The position numbers and the translations under genes were made by a program. From the NCBI GenBank assembly GCA_014898415.1, contig RCTD01000038.1:1-64000 (forward strand): a DNA stretch of 64,000 nucleotides. The letters run 5' to 3'. Below, piece after piece: positions 1 through 12,030 of this stretch. The notes beneath the pieces were generated by a model. The model worked only from the letters and a program-made list of their open reading frames with translations, ran no database searches and was not told the DNA's origin. Source of the stretch: Stromatinia cepivora (taxonomy: Eukaryota > Ascomycota > Leotiomycetes > Helotiales > Sclerotiniaceae). How positions within the stretch are numbered: position 1 is the stretch's first letter; every line of letters starts with the position of its first letter.

Positions 1-2139
1 AAAGAAAGATTTCTTTATTTAATAATAATAATCCATTCGATTCTTCGATATTAGATTTTTCGGATAATGAATTAAATAAAGAAAAGAAAGAAAAAAGATT
101 ATCAAAAATTATTGGCTTTTTAATTAAAACAAAAGATAAAAGGAATTATAAAGAAAAAAACAATTATTTATATATTCGATATATAAAATCATTGATTACT
201 GAAAAATATAATTTTTATAATAAATATTTTATTGATTCTTTTAAACCAAATAATCATCGATATTGAAATTGTAATACTTATTTATATATTCTTTTATTAG
301 TTTTTCTTTATTCTTTAATAGATTATTATATTATTATTCATCAATAAAATTCGAAAATAAATTCTTTATTTATTCCCCATCTTTATAATATACTGATCAT
401 TAATTATATAATCCAAATAAAAATATAGAATTATAATAAAAATAATATTGAAGATCGAAAGGAAAAAAGAAATTATTCCTTTATCTTTATATCATTATTC
501 CCCCTCTTCTTGTTATATTATTTATCGAAATCCTTGAAAAACTAAACAAAAGAAATACATTATGATTTCGGAAAACAATAATAAAAAAGAAAAAGAAAAA
601 GAAAAAAAAAAAAAAAAAAAAAGAAAGGAGCGAATAATATATCCAAAGAAAAAGAAAAGAAGGAATAGTTTTTTAGCTTTTATAATATCAATAATATTAA
701 TAACTCCAATTGTTCTAATTATTCTTTATTTCTTAATTATTATAGATAATCTAAAAACTTTTTTATTTGAATTTCAAGTTATTGAATTTAAAAAGAAATT
801 TTTTTTTTTTCGAAAATAGAAAAATAAAGAATAGAAAAATGATTAATTTTGATTGTTCTTTATTTCCTAATAGATATAGAATATATAAATTAGAATATAT
901 TATAGAAAAATATAATAATTTAGGATACTAAATAAAATTCTTTTCATCTATATCAAAGAGAAAAAATATAAGCTCCAGATTATCATTACTCAAACACTAT
1001 AATCCAGATTATTATTATTCAAATTTTAAATTATCATTATTTAAACTTTATAATTCTATTATTTATATCTTATAAATTGAAAAGGAATCAGAAATATTCA
1101 AATTTTTGTTTTATAAAATTTTTAATAAGTTTATTAATAATTATATTGATAATCGATAAATAAATTATATAAAAATTCTCTTTTGAATATTTTTGATATA
1201 ATCATATATTTTGAATATTGATATAATATAATTTTGTAATGATCCATTTGTTTTTATTAATCACCAATCTAATCGTTTACTAATTATTATAATTTCTTTT
1301 AATATATATTCAATTCCAAAAAGCTTTATTTCGATAATCGAAATAATTACAATATCTTATTTAGATACTTTTTATATAATTAAACTATCGAAAAGGAATA
1401 AAACATACCCTTAAAATGATTGACAAATATCTGGATTATCTATAAAGAAAGTATCTGAAAAGATAAGAAATTATAGTATTTAATCATTATTATATTGAAT
1501 TATAAGATACTTTATATTCTATAGATATTATAAATAATAATCAATAGTTTTTATATAATCATTTAATAGATTAATTAGATAATAATTCAATTATAAAACA
1601 ATGAATAATATATTCATTTTTATAATGATTATAATATATAATATTAAACCTATTTTCTTTTAATATATTTTTATAATATATATAGAAACTTGACCTTGAT
1701 TTTTTTGAAATATTATTATCAAGAACGATATATTTATTATCCTATTTATTACTTTAAATTTCTTAATAATCTTCTCAATATATATATTATAAATTAATCA
1801 CAGTTTTTTTTAAATCGATTATAGAATATATATATATTTAAAAACCATTTAGTATTTTCTAAATCTTATAATTTATATATAACTTTGATTCCTTTAATAA
1901 TCTTTATAATAATTGATTCGTTTTTTTTATAATAAATAATCTGAATATCATCTACAAAAAAAAGAATTATAATAATATACTTTGGATTAATATATAAATA
2001 CAATTCCTTTTTGTATTATACCAATCTTAATTTTTCGAATATCCAAATAAAATCCTTAAATTATATAATTAAGGAATTTTATAAATTATATAAAACTCGA
2101 TCGATTATAATATTTTTATTTGGGATTTTATATCTATCT
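1..2139. other. AT-rich island, left part, no gene
   Basis: Almost pure A/T sequence with very frequent TA steps and stop codons in all frames. The only frame of note (562-819) is a run of Lys/Arg and hydrophobic codons produced by base composition. I see no LTR, RNA gene or recognisable protein relic here. It looks like repeat DNA decayed by RIP-type mutation. Confidence 0.7.
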
Positions 2140-2305
2140 TGTTAACTTTTGGTGCAGGAAATAGTAGTATTGTTGACTATGTAGGTTGAACTAAGGATCT
2201 ATAATTCTAATAGGAATAGAATTGAGGTTATCCCCAAATATGGTCTATACACCATTGTAGTTTTGTAATCTCAATTCTAATCCTATAATGGCCTTATTTC
2301 CAATA
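2140..2305 (-). repeat. Element C 3' LTR (left copy)
   Basis: 166-bp LTR beginning TGTTAAC and ending CCAATA, where the partner ends CCAACA. It matches 7460-7625 throughout, with scattered transitions between the two copies. The 5-bp duplication TATCT precedes it. Confidence 0.88.
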
Positions 2306-3099
2306 CTCCTTTATTGAAGATATCCTATTCGATCCTTTTAGACTACTAATCCTAATATTTTCTTGAATCTTTCGAAAGCAATCCTTGTATAAGGCTTCGT
2401 CATTCTGTTGGTAATTATATTATATGTATTGATATAATTAATAGCGATTTTCTCCTTTTCTGTTAAATCCTTAATAAAATGATAACTGATATCTATATAT
2501 TTAGATCGTTTATATAAATATGGATTCTTGGTTAAAGCTAAAGCATTTTAATTGTTATCAAACATCTGAATTGTATCTTCGTTTTTTCCAATGTAATTTG
2601 ATTTGAATAAATCTTTAAGCATTTATACAATCTATCTTTCTTATTTAATAAATATTGTTATTGCAATATATTCCGATTTTGTACTAAAGGTAGCCACAAA
2701 CATTTGTTTCTTGTTAGCCTATGATATAAAACCTCCATAGAATATTACAACTCCTTCTGAAACATTTTTTCAATCATATTTATTATTAATTTAATTTACA
2801 TCTATATATACCTTTATTATATTATCAAGCATATTATATTCTTTGCAGATATTAGATTGTATTCTCTTTGACCCGAATCATAACTTCTATTTGATTATTG
2901 ATCGTAGATATCGCATCAGATTCTTTAAAGCTATAATATAATGTTTTGCTGATTTTGCCATAAATTGTGAAAGTCTTCCAACTAAGAATACTATATCTGG
3001 TCGAATATATACTATTAAATGAATTACATTTTCTATTCGTTATTGATATTCATTTATATCTATTAATTCATTGTTATCAATTGTTAATCGGAGATGGGT

Positions 3100-4120
3100 A
3101 TAATCCATTATTGGTAGTTTCTTGGTTTAATATTGTCTATATATAATATTATATTTGATTAATATAATATCGAGATATTTTTCTTGATTTATAATTAATA
3201 TATATACTTTTCTATTGTGAATGATTTTAATATTTAAGATCTTATTAATCTTCTCTAGATTTTTGATATTAAAATAAACCGATAGCTTTTCATTGAACCA
3301 AATGATTTGTAATGATATATACGATACAATAACGATATCATTGATATATACCAATAATATTATATTACAATCTTTGGATATATATAGATATAAATCTGCT
3401 AAATTTTATACAAAATCTATATCTAAAAGCTTTTTCTTCAATAGTAAACTTTAATCCTTTTTAGTTTACTTCAATTTATATAGATTTTGTAAAACTTGTA
3501 ATATATATATATCCCTTTTTGATTTTGATACCTTAAAATAATTCGAAGTAGATTTCTTCCTTCAAATATGATTCAGTAAAAGCATTTTTGATATCGAAAT
3601 ATAAGCATTCCAAGTTTTCCTTTGCAATAATAATTAGGAATAATCTGAATATATCTAGCCTTATTATTGATACAAATGTTTCGTTGTAATCCTTTCCTAA
3701 TACTTGATTGAACCCTCGAACTACTAATCTTGCTTTGAATCATTCTATTTTGTTATCCTTGATCTTAATTATAAATACCTATTTCATCGAAATCAGATTA
3801 CTTCTTTTAAGAAATATATATTCTTCTTAAATACTATTTTGAATTAAAGATATGATTTCCTTTTGAATAGCTTCCTTTCATTTTTCAGAGTATTTTCGAT
3901 TCGATATTGCTTTTTTATAAGTTCTTGGTATTTTGATTTCCAAAACTTTTTTAGCCGGATATACTACACTTTCTGTATTGTTTATATCTATCAATGAAAT
4001 TATGAAATCTGAAATAATCTTATCTTTGATATAAAGATCTATTTTGTAAATAATTGGAATTGTAATTATAATATATTCTATATTTTCTTGAGTTTTGGCC
4101 TGTATAGATATTGTAATCAA
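3100..4120 (-). pseudogene. Element C reverse transcriptase relic
   Basis: The minus-strand frame at 3127-3354 reads as a degraded copia RT palm. YINDIVIV replaces the usual YVDD box, and is followed by relics of the FxxKDLGxxxxILGI and LxQxxY motifs typical of this family. The frame at 3878-4120 contains a PRTYKKAIS segment, equivalent to the PKSYxEA motif that opens copia RT domains. The Val/Asp to Ile/Asn changes fit C-to-T or G-to-A transitions. Stops and frame changes separate the pieces. Confidence 0.75.
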
Positions 4121-4699
4121 TGTCCTTATAATCTTGCTTTCCTATTCTTCTTCAGGATCTTGTTCTATATCTTTTTTCCGTTTTTGTATTAAATATCTTA
4201 GAGATTTGTTTTCAAGATCCATTTTATCTTTTTATTCGATCTCAAATAATTATGGATTTACTTTGCTTTTTGATCCTATTGAAATAGGTTTGTCAACAAA
4301 ATTTAAGACAATCTTAAATTTTGTTTTTGATATAGATTCAGGGTTTGCAAAAGTTGATTTTTAGACTGGATTCTCTAAAATGATAGATTCGATAACTAAA
4401 GTATCCTTAGAAAAAGATTCTTGATTTATTTTCTGGATATTATCATCTTTATCTTTATTGTATATTGATATTAATGTATCTAATTTATTTGGTTTTAATT
4501 CGACAATTGAAATGCTTAGTACAATCATTAAACTCGATATAATATCTACTGAAGAAAACATTTGGAATGAAGGTGATACAGATATTGCATTTAATGTTAA
4601 GGATGGAAAAGATACTTTGTTTGCTGCCGATCTACCACAAGGTTTTCGATCTGATTTTATATTCTTTGTTCTTTATAGGCTTGATTCACAATTTCTTAA

Positions 4700-5600
4700 T
4701 TTAAGATCTAAATCTCCTTTTTGGTGAGATTCATTTATGATTATTCTATTTGATCGAAATATATAATCTAATTCTGGAGAATACATTTTGATATATTTAT
4801 TCATAACTTTTGAGTACCCTAGGAATATATCGATTTTCGAAGTGTCCTACAATTTATCGTATCTCTGTCCTTTCGAAATAATCTTGGAATTGATATAAAC
4901 GTAACATTTGCTCCCCCAGATTTTGTATATCTCTATATCTGATATTATATCTATAAAAGTTTCTGTAAAGAATCAATCTATTTTGTTTATATCAGGATCA
5001 ATACTAATGCGATTCCTAATATAAATATTGTATTTTACAATTTCATCTCAAAATTCTAATAATAATCCAGCTTCTTTTAATATTACTTTTATATCTGTTT
5101 CTACAATCCTTATATTCTATTTTGCAGGTTTGTTTTGATATGAAAAAACAATTATTATAATTTCGGATTGTATACCCGATGATTATTTATAAATAGTTTA
5201 TAAGAGTTCCGATATATTATCAATCCTAACTGTAATGATCTTTTCTTCAATAATTAATTCTATTTTCTTTTTCCAAGTTTTCAATATTTGAATTGTATTA
5301 TCTTTTTGTTTAAATAATATAATCCAATTTACTTTTGTATAACTATCAATGATCAATATAAAATAATGATTCCCTCGAATCGATTTTGGGAATGATCCTA
5401 CAATATCGAAATATATAAATTCGAATCTCTTTGATTTATACAGATTTAATTACTTCGGAATATGATTGGTTATTTTGATGAGTATATATATTTCGTAGAT
5501 ATCTAATTCAATTAGAATCTTTATTGGCTTGATTATATTGGATACCTTGTATAGATTCTTGATCTTGTTTGGATCTAGATAATTGAATCTTCGATATTAT
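4700..5600 (-). pseudogene. Element C integrase relic
   Basis: On the minus strand I can read fragments matching the copia integrase core: an IIDSYTK segment (first catalytic Asp), a VRIDN segment (second Asp, usually RTDNG), a downstream region that should hold the Glu, and a YVYI/GYS segment like the C-terminal region just before the linker. Stop codons interrupt it repeatedly. This element therefore once carried a full integrase, unlike element B. Confidence 0.55.
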
Positions 5601-6292
5601 AATAGGTATCTCTCTTTCTTTTTGAATATTAATTTATTATCGATATTTTTGGTACTATCGATTATCTCTGAAGAGAAGTCTTTTTCCTGATCATTTTGAT
5701 ATATACTAAAATAGAAAACTGTATCCTTATATTCTTTAGTTATATATAAAACTATATATATTCTATCTTGTATTCTAATATAGATGATTTTCTTATTGTT
5801 ATTCTTGAAATATATATGATAAGAATTGAATTCCCCTTACAATTCTATTTCGCAGATCCTTTTTCCTGATAGCAAGTTTACTTCTAACCCTAATATATAT
5901 AATACATTTGAAAATAATATTTTAGAATTATCTTTGTATATTATATCCATTAAATCTTAATAACGATAATATATCATTTTCCTATCAATCTTTATCCTTT
6001 ATTTAATAATAGATTCTATTGATCTGAATAATGAAGATTGATCAGATATATATAAAGAAGCGCTTATATTGATATATTATTTATTAGGGGAAGCTTTATT
6101 AATGATTTCTTTTGTCAAATTGTAATCTTCCTTTATTATATCCTCAATATCGGAATCTGATTCAGAGATATTATTAGTAGAGTATACTTAGTCTTTTTTG
6201 TTGAAATGGATCTTCTTTGGATTCGATGATCTTTTTCTCCTTTAATAATAAAGGTAATTACAAAGTAGTTTGCTAATTCATATTAAATACGG

Positions 6293-6334
6293 GCAATTTT
6301 GTATATAATAATCTTTTCTTTGATATAGATCACA
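6293..6334 (-). pseudogene. Element C gag zinc knuckle, decayed
   Basis: The minus-strand frame reads CDLYQRKDYYIQNC. This has exact CX2CX4HX4C spacing, but the second Cys is Tyr, the Gly before His is Asp and the His is Tyr. Each change is one G-to-A or C-to-T transition (TGT to TAT, GGC to GAC, CAC/CAT to TAC/TAT). A stop follows shortly. Frames at 6365-6619 and 6680-6862 are further gag relics. Confidence 0.7.
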
Positions 6335-7444
6335 AGTATTGTTTAGGGTCTTGAAATCTGATTCTTAATATCGAGAAATGTATCTAGATCCTTTTGTAAT
6401 TTGTATTAGCTCTGATTTATTCTTAAAACGAAATTCTTTAGTCTGTAAATGCTTGATTTTATCGTTGATATTAAAGCTGGTTTGGATATCCAATATATCT
6501 ACTACTTTTTGATAATCGATTAAAAGATTATATATTAAAATTAAGAACAAAATAGTATCTTGATATATTGATCGATAATTTTCATCTATAATTCTTAATT
6601 TCCTTTTATACTTTTTCAATTTGTTTCAAACTTTGATAATGGTTATATCGGGATGGGTATTGAGTTGGAATTTGAAGTTCTAGATTATCATTATATATAT
6701 ATTAATTGTAATTATACTGATTCTAATATATTTTGATTTAAAATATCTCCAAAGTGTATATACTGTTGAATATTCGTTGGTGAAGGCTTTATCGTTATTA
6801 TTAAGTATTATATAAATATATGATAATATATTCGCTTCATCCTTTAAGTATTCTGATTTCAATTCGATATTGTAATATATACGATTATTGATTTTGTAGG
6901 CAGATACTATATTAGATCCTATAATCTATATATATTCGTTTAATGTTTGATCAATTATATAAAACCATCCTTTCCCTTTCAATTGTATCTTTGTTTATCT
7001 GAACCATCGCTTATGATTATTTTGATCGAACTTCGAAAGATTGTTTAATTCCGATATTATGAAAGTTTCTTACTGTTTGATAAATATCGAAGATAATCTT
7101 CAGATTTTTAAGACGATTTTAAAAAAAAGATGTATAGCAAATAAATTCAAAATAATAAAGAAATATAGAAATAAAACAATAAAAGAATTCATAAGATTGT
7201 ATTATAATATATTTTCTTATAACTATGCGAATTTGCTCTTCGCCTTTACTATAATTCTATATCGGTATTATACAGACTGCTCTCCACTCTAACCTATAAT
7301 GTTATAAATTATAAATTATATTGTTGTATTTCAATTCTGCTTCGGTAACATTATATGAAAACTCTGATTTTTATTCTGTTCCACCCCTACTAGTTATACT
7401 AATCCTTTCTCGATTTGCTTTGCTTTCTAATCATTATTATACAA

Positions 7445-7459
7445 CCGGATCTCATAACC
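7445..7459 (-). other. Element C primer-binding site
   Basis: Directly inside the 5' LTR the minus strand reads GGTTATGAGATCCGG. The first nine bases are the complement of the CTCATAACC found in the anticodon region of initiator tRNA-Met. The position and core agree with the primer site of elements A and B. The distal part differs, by decay or by use of another Met tRNA. Confidence 0.5.
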
Positions 7460-7625
7460 TATTAACTTTTGATACAGGAAATAGTAATATTATTGATTAT
7501 ATAGATTGAACTAAGGATCTATAATTCTAATAGAAATAGAATTGAGGTTATCCCCAAATATAATCTGTACACTATTGTGGTCTTGTGATCTCAATTCTAA
7601 TCCTATGATGGCCTCATTTCCAACA
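7460..7625 (-). repeat. Element C 5' LTR (right copy)
   Basis: 166-bp partner of 2140-2305. It begins TATTAAC, a G-to-A change from TGTTAAC, and ends CCAACA. TATCT follows at 7626-7630. Confidence 0.88.
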
Positions 7626-7630
7626 TATCT

Positions 7631-9584
7631 AATAAATAATATATAATTGAAATATCGAAAAGATCATACAAAATATTAACGAAAGTATTAATTATATTAT
7701 ATTACTTTGTTTCAAGATTGTATTTAGCAATAATTACTATTACAATTCTAAATAATCGATCTACTAATATAACAATATAAATAATTTCAATAATACTTTT
7801 AATCTAAAAATCTCTTTATATTATTAAATATAAGCAATAACAAATGATTAAACTTTGATTATTATATTTATATATAAATATTCATTGAAAAAGAATCGGT
7901 TTTATAGATTCCGATTTAGAATCGATTTCATATTAGGTTTTCCTAATTTTAAGATTATTAACCTCAAAATTACAATTCTATTTGAACCAATATCCTATTT
8001 GATGATTTTCTAATTAATAATAAAAACAAAATAATTTTGGAATTATAAATATATAAATTCGAGGAAATAATATTATCTATAATCTATTGATTATAGATCA
8101 AATAAAAAGCAATAATGGTTTTGCTTCAATTTCAGTAATGATTATACTATAAATTATTACAAATTGAGAATATTCCTTTATATTATTTATTCTTTATTAA
8201 TTAAATTAAAATATAGAATAAAAATTATTTAAATAAAATAATTCTATTGAATTTGTTCTTTGAAATATAATAATTCTTATATAAAATCCAATATTGGAAT
8301 CGCTTTTTTGATAATATTATTATATATATAATTGCCTTTATATATATATTGATTACTCTAAAATACAAAAACCAAATGATTCTTAAAAAAAAGATAACTC
8401 CGAATAGTAATTATATAATTGAAACTTAAACAGATTAATCTAAGCCCTGAATATTTCAATCCTTATAATATAAACTTTTTTAAATATTTATTCGAAATTA
8501 TAAATCCGCAAATCCTTTACAAATCAATTAAATGAATATATAAAATATAACAATCTTTATAATAATTAGATTTTTTCTATAGAATACTTTGATTGATTAT
8601 TCCAATATATATATTTCTTTTTGGAATATTAAGATTAATCGATTAAAGTAATCTTTAAATCATTTTTATATATACTATAAAGAATATTAATAATACAATT
8701 AATAGACTTATATTTTATATTCCTTATATTAATATATTCAATAAAATCGGGATCTATATTATTATTACAAACATCTTTTTAAATAATATTAATATCTTTA
8801 CCCACAAAATATAATTGTTCCTTAATAAAAGAATCAATTTCTCCAATTTCTCTAATAGAAAAATTGATCGATACTCATATATCTTCATTACATATTTTAT
8901 CCTTACCATCTAAAGGATTAAATGAATTGAATAATCCTAAATCGATTTCTTTATTTCCATTATTACCCCCCAGATTTATATCTACCCCCGAAACCAATTC
9001 ATTTGTAAATAATAGATCTGAAATATATTTAATAAATAAATCAAGGATTTTTTGATTTATAAAAATAAATAAATAAATAAAGTTTTTATAATTATCTTTA
9101 TTTTGAATAATCGTCCTATCTATTTCGATATAATCTTATAGATTAAAAATTCTAGTAAATTATTTAAATTCTTTTATAATATAAATATCAATCATTCGAT
9201 TAATAGAATCTATATAATAAATAAATTCCTTATTGAACATTATATTTCGAATAATAATAATTTTATCAAATTTGAATATCTATATATAATAAATTAATAT
9301 ATTTAGGATATAATCTATTAAATATCCAATATATATTTGAGGATTGGTTTTATACTATTTTCTATTAATTCCAATTTCTTTATTCTTATCTAAAAAATAA
9401 GTTCAATATTTATATCAATAAATTCTGTTTTAATTAAGATAGAGATTATTAAATATTTTCTTTATAAATAAAGGATTATCTTTACAAAAATAATTATGAA
9501 ATTATATATTGAATATTTTATTAAACGATTTAAAAGATTTGATCTTTAAAAGATTTATATTATATAAATAAATAATAATTTATA
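7631..9584. other. AT-rich island between elements C and A
   Basis: AT-rich sequence with no supportable gene. The frame at 8864-9055 is composition-driven. I see no LTR pair or domain relic. Confidence 0.65.
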
Positions 9585-9589
9585 CTATT

Positions 9590-10118
9590 TCTTGGAGGAG
9601 GTTGATAGGTTAATAATAATGAATAATATAATAATAATACTATTCACTATTATTATAGTGGAAGACTTAGTTATATAGCTTAAAAGGGTAATCGAATATA
9701 TAATGGTTGAAGTCAAAATATAAGTGTATTGAATATTGAGTTTATTTTGCTTGTTTTTCAGAAGAATTCTTTGAAGAAAATCTTCTTATTTATAGTATTT
9801 GATAAGATTCTATGAAATTCTATAATATTCTATGATTATAAATAAGATCGATTTAAATCGAATCTTATAGAATCATTTTATATAATGAAATGAAATAGTA
9901 ACCAATAATATTTAACCTTAGAAATAAGAAAGTTCTATACGCTTCCATCACATTCTATTCCATTATAAATCATTCTAGTATGATATATGATCGAAATTTC
10001 ATATAATAATAAAATTTAATAATATTAAATTATATTATTAATATATCACGTGATCATATAACCATCGGTTCGGTTAATATTATTAAGTGATTTAATAAAC
10101 TTATTAGAAATTCTTATA
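9590..10118 (-). repeat. Element A 3' LTR (left copy)
   Basis: 529 bp, starting TCTTGGAGG and ending TTCTTATA on the plus strand. By eye it is identical to 11497-12025. It contains the palindrome TCACGTGA at 10046-10053. Confidence 0.93.
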
Positions 10119-10127
10119 CACCCCCTT
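10119..10127 (-). other. Element A polypurine tract
   Basis: The minus strand reads AAGGGGGTG immediately before the 3' LTR, the expected plus-strand priming site. Same as 17446-17454 in element B. Confidence 0.7.
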
Positions 10128-10155
10128 AATAAGTATATTAAATATTTTAATAATA

Positions 10156-11018
10156 TCAATATAAATTAATCTGTTTTAAAAATTCGATTAATTTAATTCG
10201 AGCTAATGGCTTAGTAAGGCCATCGGCTTTTTGGTCATTAGTTGATATATAAATCAGATCTAGATCGCCTGAATTTATAATATCTCTAATATAATAAAAC
10301 CGTATTGCAATATGCTTGCTTCTTTCGTGAAAAATAGGGTTTTTAGCAAGAGCTAATGCAGCTTGGTTATCTGTATATAATGGAAATTTATCTTGTTTAT
10401 ACAGATTTAGTTCTATTAATAGCTTTTTAATATATATAGCCTCTTTAGCTGCTATATTAATAGCTATAAATTCAGCTTCTGAAGTTGATTGGGCTACAAC
10501 CGATTGTAGCTTAGATTTCCAGCTAATAGGTCCTTCGGCTTTTTGTATTTCATCGATTTTAAATAGTTATATGACGATTGGATAGAATTAGTATATTCAT
10601 CCATTCCATCAGAACTATTATAATTAGATTCTATTAATTTATTTAGATATCTCCCCATTAATTCTAAGGATGATTCTCCAAATATTTTATTAATAGATTC
10701 CCAAAGGGTTTTAGCCGAATTTTTATCTTTAAATCTTTCGACTAATTCGAAGCTAATTATAGATTTAATAGCTCCTAAAGCCCTCTTTTCATTTCGAAGA
10801 TATTCAGAGGTTCTTTCATTAAATCTAATAGCTAATTCAGGGCTATAAGGTTCTCCTTTTTCATTAATATATAATGATTTATTTGGAGGAGTTTCGGAAC
10901 CATCGATATAAGGCATAAAACCATTAATTTCAAGGTATAATTTAGCCTTATTTATCCATTCAATATAATTGGACCTCCCTTTCAAGGGTTCTCCTTTAAA
11001 ATTTATACCGGAAGCCAT
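10156..11018 (-). pseudogene. Element A gag/RNase H deletion fusion
   Basis: The start codon at 11016-11018 opens a 174-codon frame. Its first roughly 155 residues equal the element B gag N-terminus (MASGINFKGEPLKG). It then leaves the gag frame at the deletion junction (10532-10538) and stops at 10494. The remaining DNA down to 10156 is the 3' end of the RNase H region but is read in another frame. The product would be a truncated gag without zinc knuckle, protease, integrase or RT. Whether it is expressed, or interferes with capsid assembly of full-length gag, cannot be seen from sequence. Confidence 0.8.
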
Positions 11019-11481
11019 TTTTAAGCCTTTATATGTAAGCTATATGGACTTTTAATCTGATATAAAATTAATACTAATTTTTGATGAATTTAGTATTAAA
11101 ATTTTGAATGAATTTCGATTATGATTCGAATTGATATCGAAATTAATTCGATTAAAAATTATAAACCAGCCACCTCTTAAATTAGATCTTTATTTTAAAC
11201 TGTATAAAATAAAGCCTAATCAAGCTAGGGCACCTTGGTATGAAGGAATTGATATATCACCCGCTATGGGTAGCGTATAGCTTAAATATATCGTCTAGGG
11301 ACCTAATTTTATTCGCTCAATTAGGTTTAGCTTCAGGGACGCAGGCCTCAGGGTTTATTTTCGATGGTATTTCAATATAATATCGATATTATATTGATAT
11401 AATTATATTCGACGGCTTAATAGCTATAATATTATAGCTTTAAATCAAGCCAATACCCTTTTTAAGCTAGTTATTTAACTA

Positions 11482-11496
11482 GCCGGGCTCATAACC
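11482..11496 (-). other. Element A primer-binding site (half tRNA-iMet)
   Basis: The minus strand reads GGTTATGAGCCCGGC directly after the 5' LTR. It is complementary to the GGGCTCATAACC of the initiator tRNA-Met anticodon arm, as in Drosophila copia, where a 5' half of tRNA-iMet primes. Confidence 0.75.
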
Positions 11497-12025
11497 TCTT
11501 GGAGGAGGTTGATAGGTTAATAATAATGAATAATATAATAATAATACTATTCACTATTATTATAGTGGAAGACTTAGTTATATAGCTTAAAAGGGTAATC
11601 GAATATATAATGGTTGAAGTCAAAATATAAGTGTATTGAATATTGAGTTTATTTTGCTTGTTTTTCAGAAGAATTCTTTGAAGAAAATCTTCTTATTTAT
11701 AGTATTTGATAAGATTCTATGAAATTCTATAATATTCTATGATTATAAATAAGATCGATTTAAATCGAATCTTATAGAATCATTTTATATAATGAAATGA
11801 AATAGTAACCAATAATATTTAACCTTAGAAATAAGAAAGTTCTATACGCTTCCATCACATTCTATTCCATTATAAATCATTCTAGTATGATATATGATCG
11901 AAATTTCATATAATAATAAAATTTAATAATATTAAATTATATTATTAATATATCACGTGATCATATAACCATCGGTTCGGTTAATATTATTAAGTGATTT
12001 AATAAACTTATTAGAAATTCTTATA
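11497..12025 (-). repeat. Element A 5' LTR (right copy)
   Basis: 529 bp, by eye identical to 9590-10118. TCACGTGA at 11953-11960. Target duplication CTATT follows. Confidence 0.93.
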
Positions 12026-12030
12026 CTATT

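Larger units (their letters stand above)
2140..7625 (-). mobile_element. Element C: complete but RIP-decayed Ty1/copia LTR retrotransposon
   Basis: The element is bounded by two 166-bp direct repeats (2140-2305, 7460-7625). Identical 5-bp target duplications TATCT lie at 2135-2139 and 7626-7630. The LTRs run TG...CA in their undamaged forms (TGTTAAC start at 2140, CCAACA end at 7625). On the minus strand the order is 5' LTR (right), primer-binding site (rc of 7445-7459), gag relic with a zinc knuckle at 6293-6334, integrase relic at about 4.9-5.6 kb, reverse transcriptase at about 3.1-4.1 kb, RNase H at about 2.4-2.9 kb, a purine-rich tract (2306-2315), and the 3' LTR (left). This is the copia order (integrase before RT). 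Every domain carries stops and changes to A/T, so it is inactive. The RT active-site motif reads YIND instead of YVDD near 3340. Confidence 0.9.
9590..12025 (-). mobile_element. Element A: internally deleted, non-autonomous copia derivative
   Basis: 2436-bp element with two 529-bp LTRs (9590-10118 and 11497-12025) that look identical, flanked by target duplications CTATT (9585-9589 and 12026-12030). Compared with element B it lacks about 2.65 kb, from inside RNase H to inside gag. The junction is at 10532-10538 (CCTTCGG), a heptamer present at both corresponding ends in B (17859-17865 and 20506-20512). It keeps the primer-binding site (11482-11496), the purine tract (10119-10127), the gag N-terminus and the RNase H C-terminus. 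It encodes no enzyme and must have moved with proteins supplied in trans. Identical LTRs mean a recent insertion. Confidence 0.92.

Noticed and set aside
562..819. 85-codon Lys/Arg-rich frame with a hydrophobic segment
   Set aside because: Entirely explained by AAA/GAA and TTT/ATT runs in AT-rich DNA. No family and no splice or start context.
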